DNA of 64,000 nt from Qipengyuania gelatinilytica (lineage in GTDB: Bacteria > Pseudomonadota > Alphaproteobacteria > Sphingomonadales > Sphingomonadaceae). Below are positions 42,875 to 50,483 of the stretch, piece after piece. The notes beneath the pieces were generated by a model. The model saw only the letters and a program-made list of their open reading frames with translations, was not told the DNA's origin and did no database searches. Each line of letters starts with the position of its first letter. Within the stretch, counting starts at the first letter, position 1. The stretch is from positions 1,674,001 through 1,738,000 of the forward strand of contig NZ_CP081294.1 of the NCBI RefSeq assembly GCF_019711315.1. Reading direction: 5' to 3'. Position numbers and translations under genes: made by a program.

Positions 42875-43782
42875 ATCGGTTTCGCTCCTTCGAATGCAGT
42901 ATCTTCCGACTGCTCGCGCTCACCGAACAGGCGGATCACGGCCGCGGCGGTTTCCTCGATCGAGCGGCGCGTCACGTCGATCACCGGCCAGCCGTTATCC
43001 GCGAACATGCGCCTCGCAAAGGCCACCTCGCTCTTCACGCGTTCGTTATCGACGTAAGACGTCTCCGACTTCTCGTTAAGGGTGAGAAGGCGGTTTCGCC
43101 GGATCTGCACCAGCCGTTCAGGGGCCGTGGTCAGGCCGACGACCATCGGGCTCTTCAATTCGAATAGCTTGGGCGGGGGCGGGCTTTCGACCACCAGCGG
43201 GATGTTGGCCACCTTGTAGCCGCGGTTGGCGAGATAGATGCTGGTCGGCGTCTTGGAGCTGCGCGATACGCCGGCAAGGACGATATCGGCCTCTTCCCAG
43301 TTCTCCCATCCGATCCCGTCGTCATGCGCGATGGTGAACTGGATCGCCTCGACGCGGTCGAAATAGGCCTTGTCCATCTGGTGCTGGCGACCGGGGCGGC
43401 CATGCGCTTCCTGCCCCAGTGCCTTTTCAAGCGCCTCGGTCACGCGGTCGAGGATGGGGACCGCGGGAAGGCCGTTTTGCGCGCAGACCTCTTCCAGCCG
43501 GGCACGGGCTTCGGGATTGACCAGTGTGAAGAGGACAAGTCCCGGGTTGCTCTTGAGTTCGGGCACGATGCGGTCGAGATGTTGCTTGCTCCTGACCATG
43601 GGCCAGAAGTGGCGCACGACATCGGCATCGTCGAACTGCGCGAGCGCCGCTTTTGCGAGCATTTCCAATGTCTCACCGGTTGAATCGGACAAGAGATGGA
43701 GGTGGATGCGATCGGAAATGGGAGGCTCTCCGGCGGGTTGTTGATAGCCTTGGGATAAACCACGGGACAGGTCTGGCGACAA
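42871..43782 (-). CDS. ppsR: Pyruvate-phosphate dikinase regulatory protein (DUF299)
   Basis: Up to 303 residues. DUF299 proteins are bifunctional kinase/phosphorylases that regulate PPDK or PEP synthetase. The family N-terminus is [13 protein letters not shown], and [27 protein letters not shown] is the P-loop region. The only in-frame TTG/GTG/ATG start upstream is TTG at 43782, with no good ribosome site. An ATT at 43717-43719 lies 6 nt after a perfect GGAGAG and gives the usual family length, so a rare ATT start is possible. It is the Caulobacter RP001 homologue flanking the origin. Confidence 0.88.
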   Translation of the reverse strand: MSPDLSRGLSQGYQQPAGEPPISDRIHLHLLSDSTGETLEMLAKAALAQFDDADVVRHFWPMVRSKQHLDRIVPELKSNPGLVLFTLVNPEARARLEEVCAQNGLPAVPILDRVTEALEKALGQEAHGRPGRQHQMDKAYFDRVEAIQFTIAHDDGIGWENWEEADIVLAGVSRSSKTPTSIYLANRGYKVANIPLVVESPPPPKLFELKSPMVVGLTTAPERLVQIRRNRLLTLNEKSETSYVDNERVKSEVAFARRMFADNGWPVIDVTRRSIEETAAAVIRLFGEREQSEDTAFEGAKPI

Positions 43783-44035
43783 GTTCGGTGATGAATTCCC
43801 TCCCCGCTACGAGTCACCTTCGGGGGTGATTCCCGCACACCAAGGGGTGAGTTTTGCGCAGGCTGGGAACAGTGGGGACAAGTTTGACTCGACTCAAGTG
43901 CGAGCACGAGTCGCAATCCCGTCAGAAGCCTTCACACGGGCGAAGATTTCGGGCAGGGGCCGCTTGTGCCCGATATCCACAGGGCCAACAGACTCCATCA
44001 ATCCTTATAATAACTAGGTATTATTGGACTCCTGA
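43783..44035. other. oriC: Predicted chromosomal replication origin (oriC)
   Basis: 253-bp gap between divergent ppsR (DUF299) and hemE, the same gene pair that brackets the origin of Caulobacter and Rickettsia. It holds a DnaA-box-like ATATCCACA (43973-43981, one mismatch to TTATCCACA), a weaker TnnTCCCCA-like box read on the minus strand (43873-43881), an AT-rich block at 44002-44026 beside hemE, and seven GANTC sites. A further box-like TTATCCCAA lies just outside at 43750-43758 (minus). Genes on both sides mostly point away from it. No CtrA TTAA-N7-TTAA site was found. Confidence 0.75.
43973..43981 (+). promoter_or_regulatory. DnaA-box-like 9-mer
   Basis: ATATCCACA, one mismatch to the E. 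coli consensus TTATCCACA. It is the best DnaA-box match in the hemE-ppsR gap and lies 20 nt before the AT-rich block. Confidence 0.6.
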
Positions 44036-45061
44036 ATGCCCGGTCTCCTTCTCGACACGCTAAACGGCGCGCCTAGCGCACAGGTCCCTCTCTGGCTCAT
44101 GCGCCAGGCTGGTCGGTACCTTCCCGAATATCGCGAGCTTCGCGCACAAAAGGGCGGATTCCTCGCGATGGCCTACGATAGCGAGGCGGCATGCGAGATT
44201 ACCTTGCAGCCGATCGACCGCTTCGGGTTCGACGGCGCCATCCTGTTTTCCGACATCCTGATCGTGCCGCATGCTCTGGGCCAGCACCTGGAATTCCTTG
44301 CAGGCGAGGGTCCGAAACTGTCGCCCAAGCTGGTCGACAGCTCGCTCGAGGCGCTGACACGCGATCCGTCGCGCTATGATCCGATCTACGAAACTGTGCG
44401 CCTGTGCAGGAAGCGTCTGCCCGAAGGCGTGACGATGCTGGGCTTTGCGGGGAGTCCTTGGACCGTTGCGACCTACATGGTTGCAGGCGAGGGGAGCCGA
44501 GACCAGCACGATGCGCGCGCTCTGGCCTATCGCGATCCCTCCGCGCTGCAGGCGATCATCGATGCGATCGTGGGCGAGACCATCGAATATCTCTCCGGCC
44601 AGATCGAAGCGGGCGCGGAAGCCGTGCAATTGTTCGACAGCTGGGCCGGTAGCCTTGCGCCCGACGAGTTCGAGAAATGGGTCATCGCGCCCAATGCTCG
44701 GATCGTTGCCGCTCTTGCAGAAAAGCATCCGGACACACCCGTGATCGGCTTCCCGAAAGGTGCGGGCGAGAAACTGCCCGCCTATGCCCGCGAGACCGGT
44801 GTGAAGGCCATCGGGGTCGACGAGACACTGGATCCCGAATGGGTCGCGCGCGAACTGCCCGATGGCATGCCGGTGCAGGGCAATCTCGATCCGCTGCTGC
44901 TGCTTGCCGGCTCGGCCGAACTGGAAAAGCGTGTCGAGACGATCCTCGGCGCTTTTGCCGGGCGACCGCATGTCTTCAATCTCGGCCATGGCATCGACCG
45001 GCGCACGCCGATCGAGCATGTCGAGCGTCTGATCGCCACCGTGCGCGGCTGGCAGGGGTGA
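44036..45061 (+). CDS. hemE: Uroporphyrinogen decarboxylase
   Basis: 341 residues. It removes four carboxyl groups from uroporphyrinogen III to give coproporphyrinogen III in haem synthesis. Signatures: PLWLMRQAGRYLPEYRELRA near the N-terminus with the substrate-binding Arg residues, GFDGAILFSDILIVPHALG with the catalytic Asp, GFAGSPWTVATYMVAG, and late VFNLGHGIDRRTP. The ATG lies directly at the edge of the AT-rich origin block. hemJ follows after 31 nt. Confidence 0.96.
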   Translation: MPGLLLDTLNGAPSAQVPLWLMRQAGRYLPEYRELRAQKGGFLAMAYDSEAACEITLQPIDRFGFDGAILFSDILIVPHALGQHLEFLAGEGPKLSPKLVDSSLEALTRDPSRYDPIYETVRLCRKRLPEGVTMLGFAGSPWTVATYMVAGEGSRDQHDARALAYRDPSALQAIIDAIVGETIEYLSGQIEAGAEAVQLFDSWAGSLAPDEFEKWVIAPNARIVAALAEKHPDTPVIGFPKGAGEKLPAYARETGVKAIGVDETLDPEWVARELPDGMPVQGNLDPLLLLAGSAELEKRVETILGAFAGRPHVFNLGHGIDRRTPIEHVERLIATVRGWQG

Positions 45062-45092
45062 AATTGGCGGCCGCCTTCGCTACATCGCGGCC

Positions 45093-45539
45093 ATGCAGGA
45101 AGTGCTTTCGATGACCTATCTCTGGCTCAAGGCCGGCCATATCATCTTCATGGTCTTCTGGATGGCAGGCCTTTTCATGCTGCCGCGCCAGATGATCTAT
45201 CTCCATCCCGCGGCGCCGGGATCGGAAGAAGCCGCACTCTGGGCCAAGCGCATGGGCCTGCTGCGCAAGATCATCCTGACCCCCAGCATCATCGTGGTGT
45301 GGATTTTAGGCCTGCTGCTGGCCCAAACGCTGCAGGTGTGGGGTGAGGGATGGCTGCACGTCAAATTGTTGCTTGTCGTGCTCCTGAGCGGCTTCCACGG
45401 CTACATCGTTGCCCAATCCAGGAAGATGGCGGCGGGCGAGCGGCCGCTGAGCGAAAAGCAGCTGCGCATGTGGGGCGAGGTACCGGGCGTGCTGCTGGCG
45501 CTGATCGTCGTGACGGTGGTCGTCTTCCGCTACATGTGA
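45093..45539 (+). CDS. hemJ: Protoporphyrinogen oxidase HemJ (CopD-like)
   Basis: 148 residues with four membrane helices. HemJ converts protoporphyrinogen IX to protoporphyrin IX in bacteria lacking HemG/HemY. The conserved His in LKAGHIIFMVFWMAGLFMLPR near the N-terminus and the segment LHVKLLLVVLLSGFHGYI are the HemJ pattern, with a Lys/Arg-rich cytosolic loop. Its place 31 nt after hemE supports this role over generic CopD. Start may also be the ATG at 45111. Confidence 0.88.
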   Translation: MQEVLSMTYLWLKAGHIIFMVFWMAGLFMLPRQMIYLHPAAPGSEEAALWAKRMGLLRKIILTPSIIVVWILGLLLAQTLQVWGEGWLHVKLLLVVLLSGFHGYIVAQSRKMAAGERPLSEKQLRMWGEVPGVLLALIVVTVVVFRYM

Positions 45540-45556
45540 CGCCCTGCGCAATCCGA

Positions 45557-45585
45557 TTGACGCGGGCCCCAACCGAATTTATCTG
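45557..45585 (+). promoter_or_regulatory. Sigma-70 promoter of rho
   Basis: TTGACG (45557-45562), 17-nt spacer, TATCTG (45580-45585). Transcription would start near 45592, giving a leader of about 100 nt. A perfect 12-bp palindrome (TCGAATATTCGA, 45675-45686) lies in the leader 8 nt before the rho ATG, at the ribosome-binding position. Confidence 0.55.
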
Positions 45586-45694
45586 AAGCCTACCGACCGG
45601 CTAGAGGCCTCGCGCATTCGACGGGGCCAGGTCCGCTTTCTCCAAGCCCTTCGACCTGCCGGCCATTTCCACATTCGAATATTCGAGAAACACT

Positions 45695-46960
45695 ATGCAT
45701 CTCAAAGACTTGAAAGCAAAAGCACCCGCAGAGCTCGTGGCCATGGCCGAAGAGCTGGGTGTCGAGGCCGCGGGCACCATGCGCCGCCAGGACCTCATGT
45801 TCTGCATCCTGCGCGAACTCGCGGACGATGAAGAATATAACGAAGAGATCATGGGTATCGGCACGATCGAGGTGCTGCAGGACGGCTTCGGCTTCCTGCG
45901 CAGCCCCGAGGCGAACTACCTCGCCGGCCCGGACGATATCTACGTCTCGCCCAACCAGATCCGCAAATGGGGCCTGCGCACCGGCGACACGGTCGAAGGC
46001 CAGATCCGCGCGCCGCAGGAAGGCGAGCGCTATTTTGCGCTGACGGGCCTCACCACGGTCAATTACGAAGATCCCGACCAGGTTCGCACGCGCACCAATT
46101 TCGACAATCTCACGCCGCTCTATCCGGATGAGAAGCTGACGCTCGACAATGTCGATCCGACGGTGAAGGACAAGTCGGCCCGCGTGATCGATATCATCTC
46201 GCCGCAGGGCAAGGGCCAGCGCGCCCTGATCGTCGCGCCGCCGCGTACCGGTAAGACCGTGCTGCTGCAGAACATCGCCAAGGCGATCACCGACAACCAC
46301 CCGGAAGTCTTCCTGCTGGTCCTGCTCGTCGACGAACGTCCGGAAGAAGTTACCGACATGCAGCGCAGCGTGAAGGGCGAGGTCATTTCCTCGACCTTCG
46401 ACGAGCCTGCCAACCGCCACGTCCAGGTCGCCGAAATGGTGATTGAAAAGGCCAAGCGCCTCGTCGAGCACAAGAAGGATGTCGTCATCCTGCTCGACTC
46501 GATCACCCGTCTCGGCCGCGCCTACAACACCGTCGTGCCCAGCTCGGGCAAGGTGCTGACCGGCGGTGTCGATGCCAATGCCTTGCAGCGTCCGAAGCGC
46601 TTCTTCGGCGCCGCGCGTAACATCGAGGAAGGCGGCTCGCTGTCCATCATCGCAACCGCGCTGATCGACACCGGCAGCCGCATGGACGAGGTTATCTTCG
46701 AAGAATTCAAGGGCACGGGTAACAGCGAAATCGTCCTCGATCGCAAGGTCGCCGACAAGCGCATCTTCCCGGCTCTGGACGTTGGCAAGTCCGGCACCCG
46801 CAAGGAAGAGCTGCTGGTCGACCAGGCCCAGCTGTCGAAGATGTGGGTCCTTCGCCGTATCCTCATGCAGATGGGCACGGTCGACGCGATGGAATTCCTT
46901 CTCGACAAGATGAAGGATTCCAAGACCAACGAAGACTTCTTCGCCAATATGAACCAGTAA
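45695..46960 (+). CDS. rho: Transcription termination factor Rho
   Basis: 421 residues. The N-terminal RNA-binding domain contains the helical part ([21 protein letters not shown]) and the cold-shock-like fold ([35 protein letters not shown]). The ATPase has Walker [16 protein letters not shown], Walker [17 protein letters not shown], the Q-loop at [15 protein letters not shown] and the R-loop at [23 protein letters not shown]. Hexameric Rho ends transcripts and silences foreign DNA. It lies to the right of the origin; its leader is described under the promoter. Confidence 0.97.
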   Translation: MHLKDLKAKAPAELVAMAEELGVEAAGTMRRQDLMFCILRELADDEEYNEEIMGIGTIEVLQDGFGFLRSPEANYLAGPDDIYVSPNQIRKWGLRTGDTVEGQIRAPQEGERYFALTGLTTVNYEDPDQVRTRTNFDNLTPLYPDEKLTLDNVDPTVKDKSARVIDIISPQGKGQRALIVAPPRTGKTVLLQNIAKAITDNHPEVFLLVLLVDERPEEVTDMQRSVKGEVISSTFDEPANRHVQVAEMVIEKAKRLVEHKKDVVILLDSITRLGRAYNTVVPSSGKVLTGGVDANALQRPKRFFGAARNIEEGGSLSIIATALIDTGSRMDEVIFEEFKGTGNSEIVLDRKVADKRIFPALDVGKSGTRKEELLVDQAQLSKMWVLRRILMQMGTVDAMEFLLDKMKDSKTNEDFFANMNQ

Positions 46961-46970
46961 GGATGCTATC

Positions 46971-46995
46971 GCCCGGCGGCCCCTGGCTGCCGGGC
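46971..46995 (+). terminator. Stem-loop after rho
   Basis: GCCCGGC (46971-46977) and GCCGGGC (46989-46995) make a 7-bp GC stem with an 11-nt loop, 10 nt after the rho stop and 13 nt before the BLUF start. There is no T-run, so it may attenuate or process rather than fully end transcription. Confidence 0.45.
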
Positions 46996-47008
46996 AATGG
47001 GACGGCGA

Positions 47009-47398
47009 ATGAAACGACTTCTGTACAGCAGCGTCGCCGCAGGAGGCACGACTACAAGGGATGTGATGGACGTCATCACCTCCTCTGAGCGCAACAATCC
47101 CAGGCGCGACCTTACCGGTTTTCTGATCTACGACCGCGACAGGTTCCTGCAATTGCTTGAAGGACCTGCATTGGAGGTCGAGGCTCTCATGGCCGTCATC
47201 GAGAACGATCCTCGCCATGAGGGGATTGAAGTCCTTCTTGAAGAAACCGCTGGAAAGCGCTGGTTTCCGGACTGGTCGATGAAACGGCTGATCACTTTCG
47301 GCTCTGTTCCGGCACAGGAAGAACTCAGTTCGATCCTTGCCGGCGATGAAGAGGGTCGGCGGGTCTTAAGCGAAGTGAATCGGTTCCTCGACGCCTGA
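47009..47398 (+). CDS. BLUF-domain blue-light photoreceptor
   Basis: 129 residues made up almost wholly of one BLUF (FAD-binding) domain. All key residues line up with Rhodobacter AppA by a constant offset of 15: Y6 (Tyr21), N30 (Asn45), Q48 (Gln63), W89 (Trp104) and M91 (Met106). Also typical are LTGFLIYDRDRFLQLLEGP, ENDPRHEG and WFPDWSM. No output domain is attached, so it must act through a partner, as short BLUF proteins do. It follows rho in the same direction. The ATG 47009 fits the family; 46997 would add MGRR. Confidence 0.93.
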   Translation: MKRLLYSSVAAGGTTTRDVMDVITSSERNNPRRDLTGFLIYDRDRFLQLLEGPALEVEALMAVIENDPRHEGIEVLLEETAGKRWFPDWSMKRLITFGSVPAQEELSSILAGDEEGRRVLSEVNRFLDA

Positions 47399-47412
47399 AG
47401 CGATCGAGCTGG

Positions 47413-47808
47413 TCATATGCCAGCCGAGAGTTGGGCGGCCATCTGCTCCCACACCTTGTTCACCGCCTTCAGCGGGCGCACCATCACCTTGAAATCGGTA
47501 ATCATCCCGTCTTCGTCGAAGCGGATGATATCGACGCCGTTGACGTGGATGCCGTCCATCTCTGTGGTGAACTCGAGCATAGCGTTTTCACCATCCACCA
47601 GTTCGCGGACATAGGTGAAGCTGTCGTTTCCAAGCGTCTGTCCGGCGGCCGAGAGATAGGCGACGACCAGATCGCGCCCCTGTTGCGGCGTGTGGACCAC
47701 CGGCGAATGGAATGCGGCGTCTTCACAGATGATGGCCGCAAGGTCCGCCGGAGCAGAGCCGGATTCGATCACCTCGTGCCATCTGGCCAATCCTTTTTCC
47801 GCGCTCAC
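47413..47808 (-). CDS. NTF2-like (SnoaL) domain protein
   Basis: 131 residues from a GTG at 47808, in a GTGA overlap with the glutamate-synthase-like stop and preceded by a perfect AGGAGG. It is a single NTF2-like cone fold with FHSPVVHTPQQGRDLVVAYLSAAGQTLG and VNGVDIIRFDEDGMITDFKVMVRPLKAV. Many such proteins bind small hydrophobic molecules or are isomerases; the function here is unknown. Co-translation with the FMN enzyme suggests a shared pathway. Confidence 0.8.
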   Translation of the reverse strand: MSAEKGLARWHEVIESGSAPADLAAIICEDAAFHSPVVHTPQQGRDLVVAYLSAAGQTLGNDSFTYVRELVDGENAMLEFTTEMDGIHVNGVDIIRFDEDGMITDFKVMVRPLKAVNKVWEQMAAQLSAGI

Positions 47809-49397
47809 ATTTCCCTCCTGAAGCTGTTTGCCCTTGCTGCGGCCCAGTGGCGCGCCAGCGGCGTTGAGGAGGGCCTGTCTAGCAGCACTCCTTCCTCGGC
47901 GAAGTAATAGATCTTGTCGAAGGCGTCCGAGCGTGCGCCGTTGAGGCGTTCGCGCATATCCATGGGTTTCATCTCCCAGGGGCTGTCCAGACCCATGGCA
48001 ATCGTGATCTCGCGCAGTGAGTGAAGCGTCTGGCGCTGGAAACGGGCCACACGCGGTGCCTTGTCCTCGACCACCAGCCCTCGCTGGCGCCACTCTTCCT
48101 GCGTTGCGACGCCGGTAGGGCAGGTGCCCTTGTGGCAGTTCATCGACTGGATACAGCCGAGCGCGAACATGAAGGGACGCGCGGCATTGCACCAGTCGGC
48201 ACCGAGCGCGAAGCTCTTGGCCATCTGCGCGCCCGAATGGATCTTGCCGCTGGTGGCGATCTTCACCTTGCTGCGCAGGCCGATGCCCACCAGCATGTTA
48301 CGCACGAAGATTTGCCCCTCGCGCAAAGGCATGCCGACCGAATTGCTCAGTTCGAGCGGCGCAGCACCCGTCCCGCCTTCGGCGCCGTCGACGGTGATGA
48401 AGTCGGGATGCAGGCCGGTTTCCAGCATCGCCTTGCCGATCGCGAAGACTTCGTGCGGATGGCCGACGCAGAGCTTGATCCCGGTTGGCTTTCCGCCCGA
48501 CAGCTCTCGCAGCCGGGTGACGAATTCGAGCAGTTCGATCGGCGTGTCGAATTCCGGATGCCTTGCCGGCGAGTTGACGGTTTCCCCCACCGGCACGCTG
48601 CGCGCCTCGGCAATTTCCTTAGTAACCTTGGCGCCGGGCAGGACCCCGCCGTGACCCGGCTTTGCGCCCTGGCTGAGCTTCAGTTCGATCATCTTGACCT
48701 GGTCGCTCGCCGCATTCTCGCGGAACTGGTCGGGGTCGAAGCGCCCGTCTTCGCGCCGCGCCCCGAAATAGCCGCTGCCGAGCTCCCATATCAGGTCGCC
48801 GCCGGGGGCACGGTGATACCGGCTGATGGATCCTTCACCCGTATTGTGCGCGAAATTCCCTTCCTTCGCGCCTGCGTTGAGTGCCTCGATCGCGCGGGCG
48901 GAGAGCGATCCGAAGCTCATGGCCGAGATATTCAGGAGCGAGGAGGAATAGGGCTTGGCGCAAGTGCCTTCCCCGATAGTGACGCGCCATTCCTCGGGCG
49001 TGTTTTCGCTCGGCGCGATGGAATGCCCGACCCACTCATATTCGTCCGAATAGACGTCGAGTTCGGTGCCCATCGGATGCTTGTCGAGGTCGCCCTTCGC
49101 CCTTGCGTAAACCAGCGAGCGGGCCTGATGGCTGAAGGGGCGCCCCTCAAGGTCGTCCTCCACGAAATAGGACTGCGCAAAGGGTCGCAGGTCTTCCATC
49201 AGCCACCGGATCCTGCCGATGAGAGGATAGTTCCTCCTAAGGGTATGATTAGGCTGGAAAAAATCCCATATCGCGAACCCCGCCATGGGCACCCACAGCC
49301 ACAGCGTCCAGCGCAGCGGCTCGACCACCCATGCGCTTGTGGCGAGTATCAGCAAGGCTACCGGAATAATGTAGCGCAGGGGCAGCCTCTCCATCAT
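47805..49397 (-). CDS. FMN-binding glutamate-synthase-family protein
   Basis: 530 residues. An N-terminal membrane segment (LRYIIPVALLILATSAWVV) anchors the protein. The rest is the FMN-binding barrel of glutamate synthase: MSFGSLSARAIEALNAGAKEG, GSGYFGARREDGRFD, KLSQGAKPGHGGVLPG, DFITVDGAEGGTGAAPLEL and CHKGTCPTGVATQ with cluster-type cysteines. It lacks the glutaminase domain, as in GltB-like stand-alone proteins annotated FMN-binding glutamate synthase. True substrate is unknown. Two adjacent ATGs (49397, 49394) are possible. Confidence 0.9.
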   Translation of the reverse strand: MMERLPLRYIIPVALLILATSAWVVEPLRWTLWLWVPMAGFAIWDFFQPNHTLRRNYPLIGRIRWLMEDLRPFAQSYFVEDDLEGRPFSHQARSLVYARAKGDLDKHPMGTELDVYSDEYEWVGHSIAPSENTPEEWRVTIGEGTCAKPYSSSLLNISAMSFGSLSARAIEALNAGAKEGNFAHNTGEGSISRYHRAPGGDLIWELGSGYFGARREDGRFDPDQFRENAASDQVKMIELKLSQGAKPGHGGVLPGAKVTKEIAEARSVPVGETVNSPARHPEFDTPIELLEFVTRLRELSGGKPTGIKLCVGHPHEVFAIGKAMLETGLHPDFITVDGAEGGTGAAPLELSNSVGMPLREGQIFVRNMLVGIGLRSKVKIATSGKIHSGAQMAKSFALGADWCNAARPFMFALGCIQSMNCHKGTCPTGVATQEEWRQRGLVVEDKAPRVARFQRQTLHSLREITIAMGLDSPWEMKPMDMRERLNGARSDAFDKIYYFAEEGVLLDRPSSTPLARHWAAARANSFRREM

Positions 49398-49406
49398 CGC
49401 GACGGA

Positions 49407-50105
49407 TCAACCCAGGTTTTCGCGAAAGAACTCCGCAGTGCGCTGGTCGGCAAGGCTGGCTGCCTCTTCATCGCGCCGCTTGCCGAATTCGGTTGCGAAG
49501 CCGTGATCGAGGCCTTCGTAATCGTAGAGCGTCACCTTGGGATGGTCGTCGAGCCCTTCATGCATCGCCTTTTGCGTGTCCTTGTCGACAAATCCGTCTT
49601 CGGTCGGGATGTGCAGGAGCAGGGCGTGGGCGATGGCATGTTTTTCATTCAGCAGCCCGTCGATGCCTACGCCGTAATAGCCGACCGATGCATCCACATC
49701 GGTTCTCGATGCGGTCATGTAGGCGAGGCGACCGCCAAGGCAGTATCCGACGCAGCCGACCTTCTCGACGCCTTCTTCGCGGCGGATGTGGTGGAGGGTT
49801 GCTTCGATATCGCGAATGCCCTGATCCTGGTCGAACTTGCCCATCAGGTCGAGAGCGCGCTGGAATTCCGGTTCGACATCGGGATCGAGCTCGACACCCG
49901 GTTCGAGACGCCAGAACAGGTCGGGGGCGACAGCTAGATATCCGTCTTCGGCGAGCTTGTCGCATTTGCGCCGGATTCCGGCATTTACCCCGAAAATCTC
50001 CTGGATCACGAGGATCGAAGCACGCGGCGTATCGGCCGGGCGCGCGACATAGGCATCGAACTTTGCATCGCCGGACAGGGTGGAAATCTTCACGGTCTCG
50101 CTCAC
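49407..50105 (-). CDS. Dienelactone hydrolase-family protein
   Basis: 232 residues from the GTG at 50105, chosen because AAGGAG stands 9 nt upstream; an ATG at 50114 would sit directly on that site. Alpha/beta hydrolase with IQEIFGVNAGIRRKCD at the oxyanion region, nucleophile Cys in VGCVGYCLGGRLAY, and the acid/His pair in LDHGFATEFG. DLH enzymes open lactones such as dienelactone, but many are general esterases. It is divergent from the DUF6489 gene; a perfect inverted repeat lies between them. Confidence 0.88.
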   Translation of the reverse strand: MSETVKISTLSGDAKFDAYVARPADTPRASILVIQEIFGVNAGIRRKCDKLAEDGYLAVAPDLFWRLEPGVELDPDVEPEFQRALDLMGKFDQDQGIRDIEATLHHIRREEGVEKVGCVGYCLGGRLAYMTASRTDVDASVGYYGVGIDGLLNEKHAIAHALLLHIPTEDGFVDKDTQKAMHEGLDDHPKVTLYDYEGLDHGFATEFGKRRDEEAASLADQRTAEFFRENLG

Positions 50106-50143
50106 GACAATCATCTCCTTCGGAACTCGGTAAGTGTCTTATG

Positions 50144-50185
50144 CTTGCATGACGGGGCATGCAGCCCCAAATAGGGTCATGCAAG
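50144..50185. promoter_or_regulatory. Perfect 10-bp inverted repeat between divergent genes
   Basis: CTTGCATGAC (50144-50153) and its exact complement GTCATGCAAG (50176-50185) flank a 22-nt spacer that itself has a GGGGC/GCCCC mini-hairpin. It occupies the middle of the 99-bp gap between the dienelactone-hydrolase gene (-) and the DUF6489 gene (+), a natural place for a shared operator. The rest of the gap shows only ribosome sites. Confidence 0.55.
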
Positions 50186-50204
50186 TTCTAACGGAGGAAG
50201 CCCG

Positions 50205-50468
50205 ATGAAGGTCCATATCGAGATCGACTGCACGCCCGAAGAGGCGAGGACCTTTATGGGCCTGCCCGATGTCGGCAAGGCAAACGACATTTACGTCGAC
50301 ATGATGTCGAAGGCGATGAAGGGCGTTTCCAATACCGACCAGCTTCAGGATTATGCGCGTCAGCTGGCGCCGATGGGGCAGGCGGGCTTCAAGCTGTTCC
50401 AGAGCTTCATGGAAGGTGCGCAGGCGGCCAAGGGCACCGGCAAGAAGCCGACCACTTCCGACGACTAA
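50205..50468 (+). CDS. DUF6489-like small protein
   Basis: 87 residues. KVHIEIDCTPEEARTFMGLPDVGKANDIYVDMM matches the alphaproteobacterial DUF6489 family, cytoplasmic proteins of unknown function normally found just upstream of mnmE (trmE), as here. No signal peptide or membrane segment. The ATG is preceded by ACGGAGGAAG. The mnmE start is 15 nt downstream, so the gene is the leader of the mnmE-mnmG-rsmG-parAB block. Confidence 0.8.
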   Translation: MKVHIEIDCTPEEARTFMGLPDVGKANDIYVDMMSKAMKGVSNTDQLQDYARQLAPMGQAGFKLFQSFMEGAQAAKGTGKKPTTSDD

Positions 50469-50483
50469 GGACCACCCGACCCG

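Noticed and set aside
44006..44011. TATAAT as a hemE promoter -10
   Set aside because: No -35 at the right spacing; the AT-rich block is better explained as part of the origin unwinding region.
45590..47218. 542-codon frame antisense to rho
   Set aside because: Shadow of the highly conserved rho gene; no family features.
48021..49937. 638-codon frame antisense to the glutamate-synthase-like gene
   Set aside because: Crosses two genes on the other strand with no domain.
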